DNA from: Paramacrobiotus richtersi
Lineage: Eukaryota > Tardigrada > Eutardigrada > Parachela > Macrobiotidae
Direction of reading: 5' to 3'
Length of the DNA stretch: 21,987 bases
NCBI GenBank assembly: GCA_034698045.1
Contig: JAQGAU010001019.1
Location: 1-21,987 of the forward strand
In this document: piece by piece, positions 8,201-17,377 of the stretch
Position numbering within the stretch: the stretch's first letter is position 1
Layout of the letters: each line of letters begins with the position of its first letter
The notes under the pieces: model-generated
Told to the model about the DNA's origin: nothing
Database searches by the model: none
Seen by the model: only the letters and a program-made list of their open reading frames with translations
Translations under genes and position numbers: made by a program

Positions 8201-8646
8201 TCGAAAATGTCGACGAATATTGAAGTCAGCTTCGATTAGGCCGCTAGACACGCACCGACGGAAGGCGTGCTCGTATCCGAAAGTTGTACCGTTGCACACC
8301 CACAGATGTGAGTGCACATCTGAAGTTTGCAGATAATTCCCGACTCATTTCTTTACTGTTTTTTTTTATTGGTTTTTGCATTCTGTGCAGCGAGAGCTTG
8401 ATGAGATCTGATTCTTTAATGCGGTCCGAAACACGCGAAACAGTAGCCGCCTTCTAGGCAAAACTACGCATATTTGTCGGACTCTATGATCACTTATTTT
8501 GACTGCAAAGAATGTGGGTTTTTTGCTACAGTAGACGGCCATTCGGGCTATATATACTATCCAAAATCTTAAAGGTTTCGTTCGAGTCTGCGACTCAGTA
8601 AAAGTGGAACGTCATTACATAGAATTGCAGCTGTCAATGAAAAAAA
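8201..8646. other. Intergenic downstream of copy B
   Basis: The stretch begins with the diverging end of the duplicated coiled-coil segment. After about 8240 I see no open frame of note and no repeats beyond a run of T residues near 8360. I did not find a convincing polyadenylation signal. Confidence 0.4.
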
Positions 8647-8699
8647 CTCACATAGATGTGGCCGGTTTCGTACACCTTTATTTTTGGCACACGCGTTTT

Positions 8700-9293
8700 C
8701 TTGGTACGTATTTATCGTATTCTTCCCGTATTAAGTTTGTACTCTTTGCGTATTCCACTTGTATTCTCTAGCATTTTATATATGTGGTCTCGGTATTCCG
8801 CCCGTATTCCCCCGTATTCTGCCCGTATTCTGCTGGTACTCTTTGCGTATTTCATTTGTATTCCCTAGCATTTTATATATGTGGTCACGGTTTTCCGCAC
8901 GTATTCACACGTATTCTGCCCGTATTCCGTTGGTATTCTCTGCGTATTCCTCCCGTATTCTCTAGATTTTTATATATGTTGTCCCGGTATTCCGCACGCA
9001 TTCACCCGTATTCCGCCCGTATTCCGTTGGCATTCTTTACGTATTGCTCTTGTATTCCCTAGTATTTTATGTATATGGTCCCGGTATTCCGCCCGTATTC
9101 CCCCGTATTCTGTTGGTATTCTTTGCGTATTCCATTTGTATTCTCTAGCATTTTATATATGTGGTCCCGGTATTCCGCACGTATTCCCCCGTATTCTGCC
9201 CGTATTCCGTTGGTATTCGTTGCGTATTCCAGGAGTATTCTCCAGAATTTTGTATATGTGGTACCGGTATTTCGCCTGTATTCCGACGTATTC
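8700..9293 (+). repeat. 97-bp tandem repeat array, forward orientation
   Basis: The landmark TATATGTGGTC.CGG recurs with its GTGGTC start at 8784, 8881, 8978, 9075, 9161 and 9258, giving spacings of 97, 97, 97, 86 and 97. Within each unit a CGTATTC-like heptamer repeats roughly every 12 bases; the 86-bp unit has lost one such subunit. The long open frames across this array (rich in Tyr, Ser, Arg, Ile and Phe) are repeat artefacts, not genes. The first, more degenerate unit near 8658 merges with the terminal inverted repeat. Confidence 0.85.
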
Positions 9294-9296
9294 TGC

Positions 9297-9554
9297 CACG
9301 AGCTATATAATCCCGAACGTTTCAATAAAGTCCACCCAAATGTTGCAGCTCGGAAGACGATGGCTGCAGAGCAGACATTTTTCTGGCTCTCGAAGTACAA
9401 AAAGCCACTAAACAGCATGACAAAACGAAATCAGCTGTTTGTCCTGCATCGCTTGTTTAACCGCCGCAATGCATATTTGCGAAACTGTTTTGCAATGAAC
9501 AAGCAACCGCTTACGCTATCCGTTCGCTGTCGCGCTGAAAGAATTGGGTTGTAG
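9297..9554 (+). pseudogene. Fragment resembling the C-terminus of a KDZ/Zisupton-type transposase
   Basis: The frame entering from the satellite reads NPERFNKVHPNVAARKTM, then AAEQTFFWLSKYKKPLNSM, then LFVLHRLFNRRNAY, ending at TAG 9552-9554 (about 85 codons). The pattern EQ.F.WLS.YK...N.M......F.LHR...RRN is one I associate with the C-terminal part of KDZ-type transposases widespread in invertebrate genomes; this rests on pattern memory and not on a search. No catalytic region is present, so this is a remnant. Its position between oppositely oriented subterminal arrays, inside terminal inverted repeats, fits a decayed transposon. Confidence 0.5.
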
Positions 9555-9559
9555 TGGTC

Positions 9560-10130
9560 AAGGTTACGTGCAGAGTACCGGGACCACATGAGGAAAATAC
9601 CTTAGAATACAAGTGGAATATGTATAGAGTACAAACAGAATACGCGCAGAATACGGGTGAATACGTGCGAAATACCGGGAACAAATAAGGTAAATATTAC
9701 AGAATACAAGTGGAATACGCTAAGAATACAAACAGAATACGCGCAGAATACGGGAGAATACGTGCAAAATACCGAGTCCACATTTGCGAAATACTACAGA
9801 ATACAACTGGAATACGGAAAGAACACAAACAGAATACGAGCAGAATACGGAAGAATACGTGCGGTATACCGGGACCACATGAGGAAAATACTCTAGAATA
9901 CAAGTGGAATACCGAAAGAATACGAACAGAATACGAGCTGTATACGGCACAATACGTGCGGTATACCGGGACCACATATGCAAAATGCTACAGAATACAG
10001 GTGGAATACGCGGTGAATACAAACAGAATACGGGCAGAATACGGTGGAATACGCGGAGAAAAACGGAACCCGAGATCTGAAATACTGAAGAATACATGTT
10101 GAATACTGGGAGAATACGGTCAAATACGCA
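9560..10130 (-). repeat. 97-bp tandem repeat array, reverse orientation
   Basis: The complement landmark CCGGGACCACAT recurs at 9578, 9675, 9772, 9869, 9966 and (degenerate) 10063. All five spacings are exactly 97. GAATACG-type heptamers recur about every 12 bases, the reverse complement of the array at 8700-9293. The open frames on both strands here are artefacts of the repeat. Confidence 0.85.
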
Positions 10131-10197
10131 GAATACGTACAGGAAAAACGTGTCCCAAAAATAGAGGTGTGCGAAAGCGGCCATAGGTGAGCTCACA

Positions 10198-10531
10198 AGT
10201 CACATTGTCACAACTACAGCAGCGATAGTACAGTTAATAACTTAATAAACTTGCTTTTGTAAGTGTTTAATTCGATAGAAATAACTGGTACTAAAAAGAA
10301 CCGACGGCTTGCAGCAACAAAATTATTGACAGCACTTGTATGTGTAGTCTTCATGGATTCGTGTAGCCTCAAGTTTGCATAAAGTTTGTATATAGGGGAT
10401 GATCATAAAGCTAGTGTTTTGCACACGAAGTAAGCAGCGCTCGCCATGATATCAGTGAATTGGTTTTAAGGTTACGGAAAATCGCCACTGCTGAACGCGG
10501 AAACGTTAAAGCAATACAAACTATGTGAAAT
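10198..10531. other. Unassigned spacer between two mobile structures
   Basis: I see no gene, no tandem repeat and no match to the flanking inverted structures in this stretch. Confidence 0.4.
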
Positions 10532-10552
10532 GGGATACTGATAGTTCCTGGT

Positions 10553-10773
10553 ACTACCAGTGGCACAGGTACTGGTTCTGGTACTGGTACTGGTAATGGT
10601 AATGGTTATGGTATTGGTATTGGTAATGGTACTGGTTGTGGTACGGATAATGGTACTGGTAGTGGTACTGGTAGTGGTACTGGTAGTGGTACTGGTAGTG
10701 ATACTGGTAGTGGTACTGGTTATGGTACTGGTTATAATACTGGTTATGGTACTGGTTGTCGTACTGGTAGTGG
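10553..10773 (+). repeat. (GGTACT)n-like microsatellite/minisatellite
   Basis: GGTACTGGTAGT and variants repeat over about 220 bases with a 6-base and 12-base rhythm. Valine/leucine-rich open frames on one strand and Ser/Thr-rich frames on the other follow from the repeat and are not genes. Confidence 0.9.
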
Positions 10774-11847
10774 GCCGCGCCACCAGGTCAAACATATCAA
10801 CGGACCTTTGTCGACCACAACAGTAAATTTGCAATACAAAATCACAGAAGCAAGAACTAATTCCACGTTGTAATTGTGCCTGACCCTTGGAAGATTTCGC
10901 GCGCACAGGCTTTTTTGTAAAACCTAATATTAGCTGCAGGCAATGCAGCCAAGTGTTCTGTTAGCGGAAACGCTTGTCCGCGAGAATCAGACTCGAAAAC
11001 GGTTTTTACTTTTCAAAAACTTTATTCAAATTTTCGAAAAGGATAGGCCAATATTATTTCTTTTTCCGTTCGTGCGCAATGACCGGTTGTTGCGCGATAT
11101 GGTAAATAACTTCAAACGTCTATTCCGAAATCAAAATCGTTATCTCCATCCGATTTGCTTGCACAATAAATGAATAAATGCGGAGATATTCGTTAAAAAT
11201 TTCGATTCAGTTCCACTTGGAAAAAATGACCGAAATTACAAAATGTTTTTTATAAAATTATTTGTAAAATTTCACAAGAATGTTTTCAAATTGTTTTTGA
11301 CTTCAAGCTCATCGCCATGTGCATACGCATTTCATGGTGTGTTATCTAACCAAACTGGACAAAAATCAAGATTCTGGTGGCGGAATCTGTCTTTGAGCTT
11401 GTTCACCCTATTGCACGACAACCGGTTCTCGCGCGCGTGACCGGACAAACAAATAATATATGTGTATCTTTTTTCAGAAAAGTTTTGATATGTTCCTGAA
11501 CAGTAAAAACAGTGCAAGCAAGCTAGATTCTTGTAGACTTTGTTACAGCTTCACGCTCTCGGTGAGCATCGATTAACTAACCGCGTATGAAAAATTATTA
11601 TGCAAATTTTCGTGTCTGCTTCTTGCGGATCAACGTACATGCACAGAGGGTACTCGTGTCAGCTTGCTTGCACCTATATTGTTAAGTTTTACACGAAACT
11701 AATGCACACGAAATCTTTCCTTGGTTAGGCACAATTACGTGCAAACGTGGAATTATTTCTTACTTCTATGATTTTTATTTGTAAATCTGCTGTTGTGGTC
11801 GACAGTGGTCCGTTCATGTGTTTGGCCTGGTGGTGCGGCTCAACTGC

Positions 11848-11997
11848 CAGTACCAGTACCAGTACCACTACCATAACCAGTACCAGTACCACTACCAGTA
11901 CCAGTATTATAACCAGTACCAGTACCATTACCATTACCAGTACCACTACCAGTACCATTACCATTACCAGAACCACTACCAGTACCACTGGTAGTAC
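11848..11997 (-). repeat. Inverted counterpart of the GGTACT array
   Basis: AGTACC, AGTACCACTACC and AGTACCATTACC units fill about 150 bases. They are the reverse complement of the array at 10553-10773 and lie at the matching place in the inverted duplication. All long frames here are repeat artefacts. Confidence 0.9.
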
Positions 11998-12015
11998 CAT
12001 GAACTATAAATACCC

Positions 12016-12357
12016 TGCGAAATGAGAGAAAACTCGCGTACTGCATGCGCCTTGCGTTCCCAGTTACTGAAGTTAGCAACTTCCTAAAATTCAAATGTAC
12101 CGCTTGCACCAAAGAAAACAAGGTTATCAGCGTTATGACCTACGCCGGAAGCAGCGAACCGACGCAAACATGAAGCGGAATATTGGAAAGACAACGATGG
12201 CGCTCCGCGTCAAGGAATTGTTTCTGACATCATGAAATGCAGCGAAAATATTCTCAAGAGCGATTCTGTTATAATCTTTTTTTGGTTGCTAGAAGCGAAA
12301 AACTTGCTGTAAAATTTCTGTTCTGTGGCTTGTATGCTCTTCGCGAAATGAAGATAC
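12016..12357. other. Unassigned spacer
   Basis: I see no repeat or recognised gene here. A plus-strand frame around 12170-12310 (reading through AEYWKDNDGAPRQGIV) has a coding-like feel but lacks a start, splice sites or homology that I can name. Confidence 0.3.
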
Positions 12358-12604
12358 GCATGAGTCATAACTGTTATGGCATTCAGCTGCACCTACGACA
12401 TGTGTGACACATGCCCTGATGTACTTGAGTTGTTTTATACGATAACGACCATTTCAGCTACTTACTGAATAACGTTGGTTATGTACAGTGTACACTGCAA
12501 TTGCCGGACGATATTGTACGTCATCTAAGACAGGCAACATAAACTGGGCCCGCATAGAAGTGTCACGTATTTTTGCAGAAATTGCTGACTTCCAATCGCG
12601 AACG

Positions 12605-12844
12605 CCACAATCAAAAACTAAATTCGGTTCCGTGTTGGTTTCATATACCTAAAAGCAGTTTACTCCTGTTTTGGAAATTTTGCCCACCTCAGGGTGTTCG
12701 CTAAGTTGCACACTGTTCTCCAGACTGTTCCCCACACAAACGGCCTTAATTAGGTACTTGCAAAATTTGCCAAATACAAGTAGGTCGAAGAAAATTGTTG
12801 TTATTTGAAACCAACACGGAACCAAATTTAGTCTTCGATTGTGG
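12605..12844. repeat. Nested hairpin repeat
   Basis: 12605-12642 and 12806-12844 are reverse complements over about 38 bases with a few mismatches (shared TTCCGTGTTGGTTTCA). Weaker complementarity extends outward to about 12560 and 12912. The loop is about 160 nt. It may be a small MITE inserted into the larger palindromic relic. Confidence 0.65.
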
Positions 12845-14032
12845 AGAAACAAACTCGCTCTCGATTTGCCGTCTGTAAGTCATGAAAATATGCTTATGTG
12901 GCACATAAGGGGTGCTCAGCCAACTGTAGTCAACTGGTTTCAGTCCCTCCCATCGCCCACCATGAAACCTGGCAGCTACTTTTGCAACGCTTTCCTGAAG
13001 CCCATTCATTCAGCTGTCTTCCGTAGTATGAGGTTCGGTTACATCGGGTGACTGGAATTGTTACAAATTTTAAATCAAACCACTCCAGCTTCAAAAACAA
13101 GTCTGACCCGTATTTTTCTCTACTCAAAACTGGTAAAAAAAATTCTCTAAAATTCCAGAATGAATATTTTTTCGTCATGTCATGTTCGTTTGGAAGAACC
13201 TTCTTTCGTGTTGTCGTGAGATGCAAGATACAGTCACTTCGAGCCGCGGGCCGTCTCTGTGGGCGGTGGCGCTAACAGCACTGTCAAACCTGACCACTCA
13301 TAGCTTTGACCTCTGTCGATCGATCTGATGAGGTTGTATATGGGTGTTATCGTAGTGCTAATGTAGAGAACGAACCCCAGTGTCTGTTTCGTTTTAAATC
13401 CATGACGCATTACAAACCGTTCCAAACTTAGTGTCCCTTAAATCTCCAGTTATGTTTTCGTCATATCTTTTATCGCTTTGCTTGAGATTATTTCTTTACC
13501 AAGGGTCGAAATTATTCTACGCGCCGTTAATGCATCGGATACCCGTTCTGATGCCGTTTGTAGCATGCCTCGGTCACACTCATTCTGTAAATCAGAAGGT
13601 CGTTGCCAAAATTTGCTGTTGCACATCCATGTGCACTTTTCCATCCCGTGTTTTTTTAACGTAGAAGTCTACGGGAGACAAACTTCAATGGTTCGCCTTC
13701 CCGTACTATCGTTGTAAAATCAGACTGCTTTTACTTTCAGAAGAGTATATGCTTATGTTCTATCGAATGCAGCATACCAAGAGCCTGGGAACTCACTGTG
13801 GGAGTTTCTACAGTGCCGTTTATACGACCAGCAAAAACGACCCCTACCTCCAAGTGTTCAAACAAGATTCAACAAAGCTGGGTGACAGGCAGCTGTTATC
13901 TCTGACATACGTTAGATACAGGACAAAAAGTTGTCCTAGAAAATGGCAGAAGATATGTCTAGATGCTGCACAACAGAGGACGGAACCGTGTCAAACGCTG
14001 TTGACCACAGTTGGCTGAGCACCCCTAAGTTG

Positions 14033-14076
14033 TAAGTAAGTAAGTGTGTAAGTAAGTAAGTAAATGTGTGTGTATG
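14033..14076 (+). repeat. TAAG/TG simple repeat
   Basis: Tandem GTAA/TAAG tetranucleotides run into a short TG-rich tract. This is simple sequence only. Confidence 0.85.
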
Positions 14077-14305
14077 TATTTTATGCAGTATACAAGCACA
14101 CCTTTTGTTGTCTTCAGATAACGTACAGTATCGGCCAGCGATTGCAGTATGTACATGAACAAGGTTGTTCAATAATTATAATTAGCTGAAATGATTGTTT
14201 AATCTTGTATAACAATTCACGTACGAGTACATCAGTGCATGTGTCAAACATGTCGTAGGTGCAGCTGAATGCCATGATATGATAGTTATTATTCATGCAT
14301 ATTTG

Positions 14306-15080
14306 ATAACCTCTGCTAACGCAAAGCTGGTGGGCAACCGAAAGTGTAATATGGATAATATCGACATATGTATGGATATGTATGTATGGATAATATTATA
14401 GTTATCACAAGCGACAAACCTGATCGAGAGAGTCCATACATTCTTTTGTTTGCAAGCAAAACCCGGCCAAAGTATAATTATTTGCTTCGATAATTACGCA
14501 TGACACACATGACACACAATGGTTCCGGCTGTATTAAACTGGCTTTCGCAGATAAACCTGTGAAGCACTGCTACATCTGTACGATATTGGATATCCGGCG
14601 GATAGTCACACGAAAGAAATTCACAAATCATTTCGCAAGCATTGCTGGTTATGTCTGCCATCTGTAACATGGACGTTTAAACCTGGTGCAATTAAGCACC
14701 ACACATGCAGACACTTCTACAGAACAATTCATCACATGCCACAAGCGGACAATCACCATATTGCATAAGTAAATTTAGCCACGGATGCCGATAAACGGGA
14801 AGGAAAGTACCCAAGATAAAGTCCGTCTTATTCCAATACATGTCCATGACGGCGGACGACCAGAAGATACAAGTTATGTCCAAATCCGAAGGGCAGCTTG
14901 ACCCTAGCAGAATCCGCCTAGCAGAATTAATTGTTTGCCTGCGCCTCTATGACCGATAAGTTATCACACAGGAATATGAGGTGTTAGTTTGAACTGGACG
15001 AGCCCGTCAAGCTTATCGTTCAAATTTCAATGAGTCAAACTGTCAATTATCGAGGCGTGAACCTATTGGCAACTACAGAG
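14306..15080. other. Intergenic with one possible minus-strand exon
   Basis: Apart from the possible exon at 14494-14661 and an open minus frame at 14692-14883, I see only AT-rich DNA with short ATGGATA/ATGTATG direct repeats near 14350-14395. Confidence 0.4.
14494..14661 (-). CDS. Possible terminal exon of an unrecognised minus-strand gene
   Basis: The minus-strand frame of 55 codons begins MADITSNACEMICEFLSC, contains a YPPDIQYRTDVAVLHRF segment and ends at TAA 14494-14496. It is directly preceded by TGTTACAG, a good splice acceptor, so the ATG may be internal. Just upstream on the same strand, 14692-14883 is open and reads YWNKTDFILGTFLPVYRHPW followed by LNLLMQYGDCPL; it could be the preceding exon, though I could not settle on a donor. 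Cys and aromatic spacing look protein-like, but I recognise no family. Confidence 0.3.
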   Translation of the reverse strand: MADITSNACEMICEFLSCDYPPDIQYRTDVAVLHRFICESQFNTAGTIVCHVCHA

Positions 15081-15116
15081 TATAAAATGCGAAAAAGAAT
15101 GTTTTCTCCATCAGTA
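15081..15116 (+). promoter_or_regulatory. TATA box and initiator
   Basis: TATAAAA at 15081-15087 is followed by TCAGTA at 15111-15116, with the initiator A at 15113, 32 nt from the first T of the TATA box. This is the canonical metazoan TATA-Inr spacing. It lies about 98 nt upstream of the ATG at 15211. Confidence 0.6.
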
Positions 15117-15210
15117 CTTGCGATACAGCGTCCTCTTGTGTTTCGTGTTACACAAGTTGTTCCACTGCATTACCGTTCCGCTCAGCCTATTTACAAGTCT
15201 GCTTAACAGG

Positions 15211-15498
15211 ATGTCTATCGACGATGGGTACTGGGGCCAGTGGAAGGCGCATAGTGAATGTGGTTATGGACGCTCTTACCTTAACGTCAGTAAAGCCCGC
15301 TGGATCGAAGTGCCCATAATGGACTATGCTGCGAAGGCGTGGAGCAACACTGGTCGAACGTTCTTGGGAATATTCACTCTGGGCCTCAGCGAGCTACAGG
15401 CAATAACGGTGACTTGACTCACGAAGCGATCGAGTGTCGCTTTGTGTGCAGCAAGTGCGGGTCCTCCGGATATTACACATTTTATTACAATGTCACTG
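15211..15498 (+). CDS. Cysteine-containing protein of unknown function, exon 1, with an apparent 1-nt frameshift
   Basis: From ATG 15211 the frame reads MSIDDGYWGQWKAHSECGYG and continues through LGIFTLGLSELQ, then stops at 15415-15417. One base out of register, from about 15408, the reading GDLTHEAIECRFVCSKCGSS continues naturally to a splice donor, ACTG|GTACAT, at 15499. The switch is consistent with loss of one G in AACGGTGAC (15405-15413). The second segment has a C-x3-C-x2-C cluster suggestive of metal binding. A TATA-Inr promoter precedes the gene. I do not recognise a named domain. It may be an intact gene with an assembly error or a very young pseudogene. The earlier open stretch from 15118 has no ATG, so I chose 15211. 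Confidence 0.55.
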
Positions 15499-15596
15499 GT
15501 ACATAACAGCATTTTTCCCCATAAAACAAATAAGCACATTCAGGGTGTGTGCAAAGTAATTCAAGACAAAAAAAAACAAAAATGTGTTATCTGCAG

Positions 15597-15913
15597 GCAA
15601 ACGGGCCAGATGTGGTGCATACCAGCGTGAATACAAAGCTAAATCAGAACGAAACATGAACGGCTATCGGACAGTACAACAATTTCACGATATATGGGAT
15701 TCCACATGGCCAAATGATAATTCGAGATCTACAGCGCTATGTACAACAACTGCAAGGGATTTGCTGAGGCCATGTGGATTGCTGTCCGAAACATGTGAGG
15801 GAATGCTTTTCGTCCGTAACCTTTACGATACAACGGGGGATTATGATTTCATCAACAAAAATGACCTGCAGTTTCTTGCCATATCAGCCATGGTGACTGT
15901 TATCCTTGTCTGA
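15597..15913 (+). CDS. Cysteine-containing protein of unknown function, exon 2
   Basis: After a 98-nt intron (15499-15596, acceptor TTATCTGCAG) the phase 1 junction restores GKRARCGAYQREYKAKSERN, followed by a segment containing FHDIWDSTWPNDNSRSTALC and ending in a hydrophobic stretch, LQFLAISAMVTVILV, before TGA 15911-15913. Further Cys residues follow (around LCTTTARD, RPCGL, SETCEG). The clean junction and lack of further stops favour a real gene. The C-terminal hydrophobic segment is short for a membrane anchor, and its role is unknown. Confidence 0.5.
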
Positions 15914-17272
15914 CGAGATCACTGTGACCATGGTGGCAAATTGCTAACTGATTCTTGTGCATTTGTTAGTTTGCTCACTGATGATTTGATTTACGAATTA
16001 CGATTATCCCTATTGTCTCGATCATTTTTTTCACAGTTTTTAGGATACCAAGCTGTATCACCATTCCCGTAAAAAGTTTCTGTGTTCCTACAGTATGGTA
16101 TTGTTCATGATCTACATACCATAGCAGTTACTCCGAAAACTGCTGCCACTTTCTGTACACTTCCTGTCTCGCCATCCCTTCCGATAGATGCACACTGCTC
16201 TAAACTCTACCATTATCTAATTCTCAGAGCATTATCGATCAATGAAAAGCAGACCCATTTCGCGGAAAACGTCTGACAATATATGATAGCAAACAAGCTT
16301 ACAAGCCTTAGTGTTAGGAAAATGGCAGCAAGACTAAACAGCACACAAATCTGCAGTTCTGCACTTAATACCCTTTAACAACTGACACAGATGTGTACGA
16401 TAGGCGAAAGCTATTGCGGATCGATAAAATATATATATCACAAAACAGTCTACAAAGTAAACGCTGGTAAAGCCCGACAAACACCGGTACAGGTGGGTAA
16501 ATTCTGACAAAGTCCGGCAAAGAAAAGTTGTAAGCGCTAAAACCGTCCAGTCGGAAAAACGTCGGCTTGACACTTTTTCCCCGTAACCACTAAAAGCGTT
16601 AGGTTTGCCGAGATTTCGTCCACCGTAAATTTCGCTAATCAAGAATTTCGGAACCCCAGACGATTGGCCTAGCGCGGGTTATCTCCGAAGTCCGAACGCT
16701 GTAGAACAGTAACGGAAAAGGTGTCCGCCTTGGTGATGACTCAGTAGAATACTAGAATGGTGTCCGGATAGTACTACGACATTTCGGCACCGGCTAGCTC
16801 GGCGCGGTGACCGTTAGGCACTGAGGACTCCCATCTGAACACATCTGGTGAATGGTTAGTACTAGGTAATCACACCGCTGCGCTAGCGATAAAGACTCAG
16901 CGAACGGAATGAACGTGCAATTACATAGGGATAGACGATTCAGCATGCCGAAATGCGAGTACATAGACACTTCTGCAAATGAAAAAGGTGTCCCGGTTGG
17001 CCCGTGGCTGTACAGTGACCGAAATCAATTGTGATTTTGTGAATTATCATACGAGTATATTGTACCACTTACGTTACCTGGAATATTCTGTTTGTTTAAA
17101 AACCTCGACCATTTGCTTTCGAACAGTTAAAGGTTCATGGAATCTAATCTTTGCAAGACAATAAAGCCGTTTGTGTTGTAGATCTATTCACGTCGAACCA
17201 TTCGGCGCAAATACCGCTGTATAAATATCCTTATCGGTAGAGCGCTTTTAAAATTAGTGCCACTATTACAAT
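15914..17272. other. Long intergenic region; nothing convincing
   Basis: No recognised gene. A minus-strand frame at 16334-16642 and plus-strand frames at 16082-16276 and 16979-17164 have no coding signature. A 29-codon plus-strand frame at 16945-17034 (MPKCEYIDTSANEKG...) reads plausibly but has no splice or homology support. Confidence 0.4.
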
Positions 17273-17377
17273 TACCGTTCTGCAGAAGTTGTGTAATTGC
17301 TCCATGCTCTGATTTAAGCTGAAACATTTTATTCATATGAAGGTCAACTACCTACATATATTGGTCTAACTTCAAGC
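17273..17377 (+). promoter_or_regulatory. Remnant of the conserved upstream region, copy C
   Basis: TACCGTTCTGCAGAA at 17273-17287 lies 105 nt before the ATG position and matches the element in copies A and B with two substitutions. GAAACATTTTATTCATA at 17321-17337 matches copy B exactly. The duplicated unit therefore included at least about 100 bp of upstream sequence. Confidence 0.5.

Larger units (their letters stand above)
8647..10191 (+). mobile_element. Relic DNA transposon with terminal inverted repeats and inverted subterminal satellites
   Basis: Seen: terminal inverted repeats of roughly 60 bp (8647-8710 and 10134-10191). They share TTTCG.ACACCT.TATTTTTGG and GTACGTATT-type blocks as reverse complements, with small indels. 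Inside them lie two arrays of the same 97-bp repeat in opposite orientation. Between the arrays is about 260 nt of unique DNA that encodes a fragment resembling a transposase C-terminus. CTCACA at 8647-8652 recurs at 10192-10197 and may be a target duplication; the exact ends are uncertain. Known: KDZ/Zisupton-type elements often carry subterminal repeats. Inference: this is an internally deleted non-autonomous derivative. Confidence 0.7.
10532..12015. mobile_element. Large inverted duplication with GGTACT-type arrays, foldback-like element
   Basis: The left half (10532 to about 11170) and right half (about 11335 to 12015) are diverged reverse complements over most of their length. They match at the outer ends (GATA.TGATAGTTC.TGGTACTACCAGTGG and its complement) and in the GGTACT-like arrays. 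They match in the inner flank (GACCACAACAG followed by ..ATTTGCAA, and TAATTGTGCCT), in a GCAAGAAGCAGAC-type block, and near the centre (ACCGGTTGT, ATTCCG..A.CA.AATC). The right half has an extra roughly 110-nt segment near 11530-11640. The two short frames near the centre (ending 11173 on plus and 11332 on minus) are homologous, sharing a pattern such as NFKRLFRNQNRY, so a coding sequence may once have been part of the unit. I recognise no family. Confidence 0.65.
12358..14305. mobile_element. Partly palindromic relic element with nested hairpin
   Basis: The outer arms 12358-12545 and 14106-14305 are diverged reverse complements, sharing TGTCGTAGGTGCAGCTGAAT and GTACATCAG.GCATGTGTCA. An inner pair, 12906-12934 and 14000-14028, is nearly identical over 29 bases as reverse complements (CAGTTGGCTGAGCACCCCT). 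A separate short hairpin lies inside the left half. The central 1 kb shows no recognisable coding sequence. The arrangement fits a foldback or MITE-like element disrupted by later insertions. I cannot assign a superfamily. Confidence 0.55.

Noticed and set aside
8553..8646. CRISPR-like or satellite reading of the regular repeats to the right
   Set aside because: Repeats are head-to-tail without unique spacers and lie inside transposon ends in a eukaryotic context, so not a CRISPR array.
8656..9554. Long overlapping plus-strand open frames rich in Tyr, Ser, Arg, Ile and Phe
   Set aside because: They follow the 97-bp tandem repeat in several frames; only the last 85 or so codons, outside the array, carry protein-like content.
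9657..10196. Open frames on both strands across the second array
   Set aside because: Same repeat in reverse orientation; open in several frames because the repeat lacks stops.
10472..10906. Thr/Ser-rich and Val/Leu-rich frames
   Set aside because: Direct translation of the GGTACT microsatellite; no other support. The same applies to 11725-12025.
13749..14018. 89-codon plus-strand frame
   Set aside because: Overlaps the conserved 29-bp inverted repeat at its end and shows no domain pattern; probably chance within the palindromic relic.
16945..17034. 29-codon frame MPKCEYIDTSANEKG...
   Set aside because: Protein-like at first sight but no flanking exon, splice site or known family.
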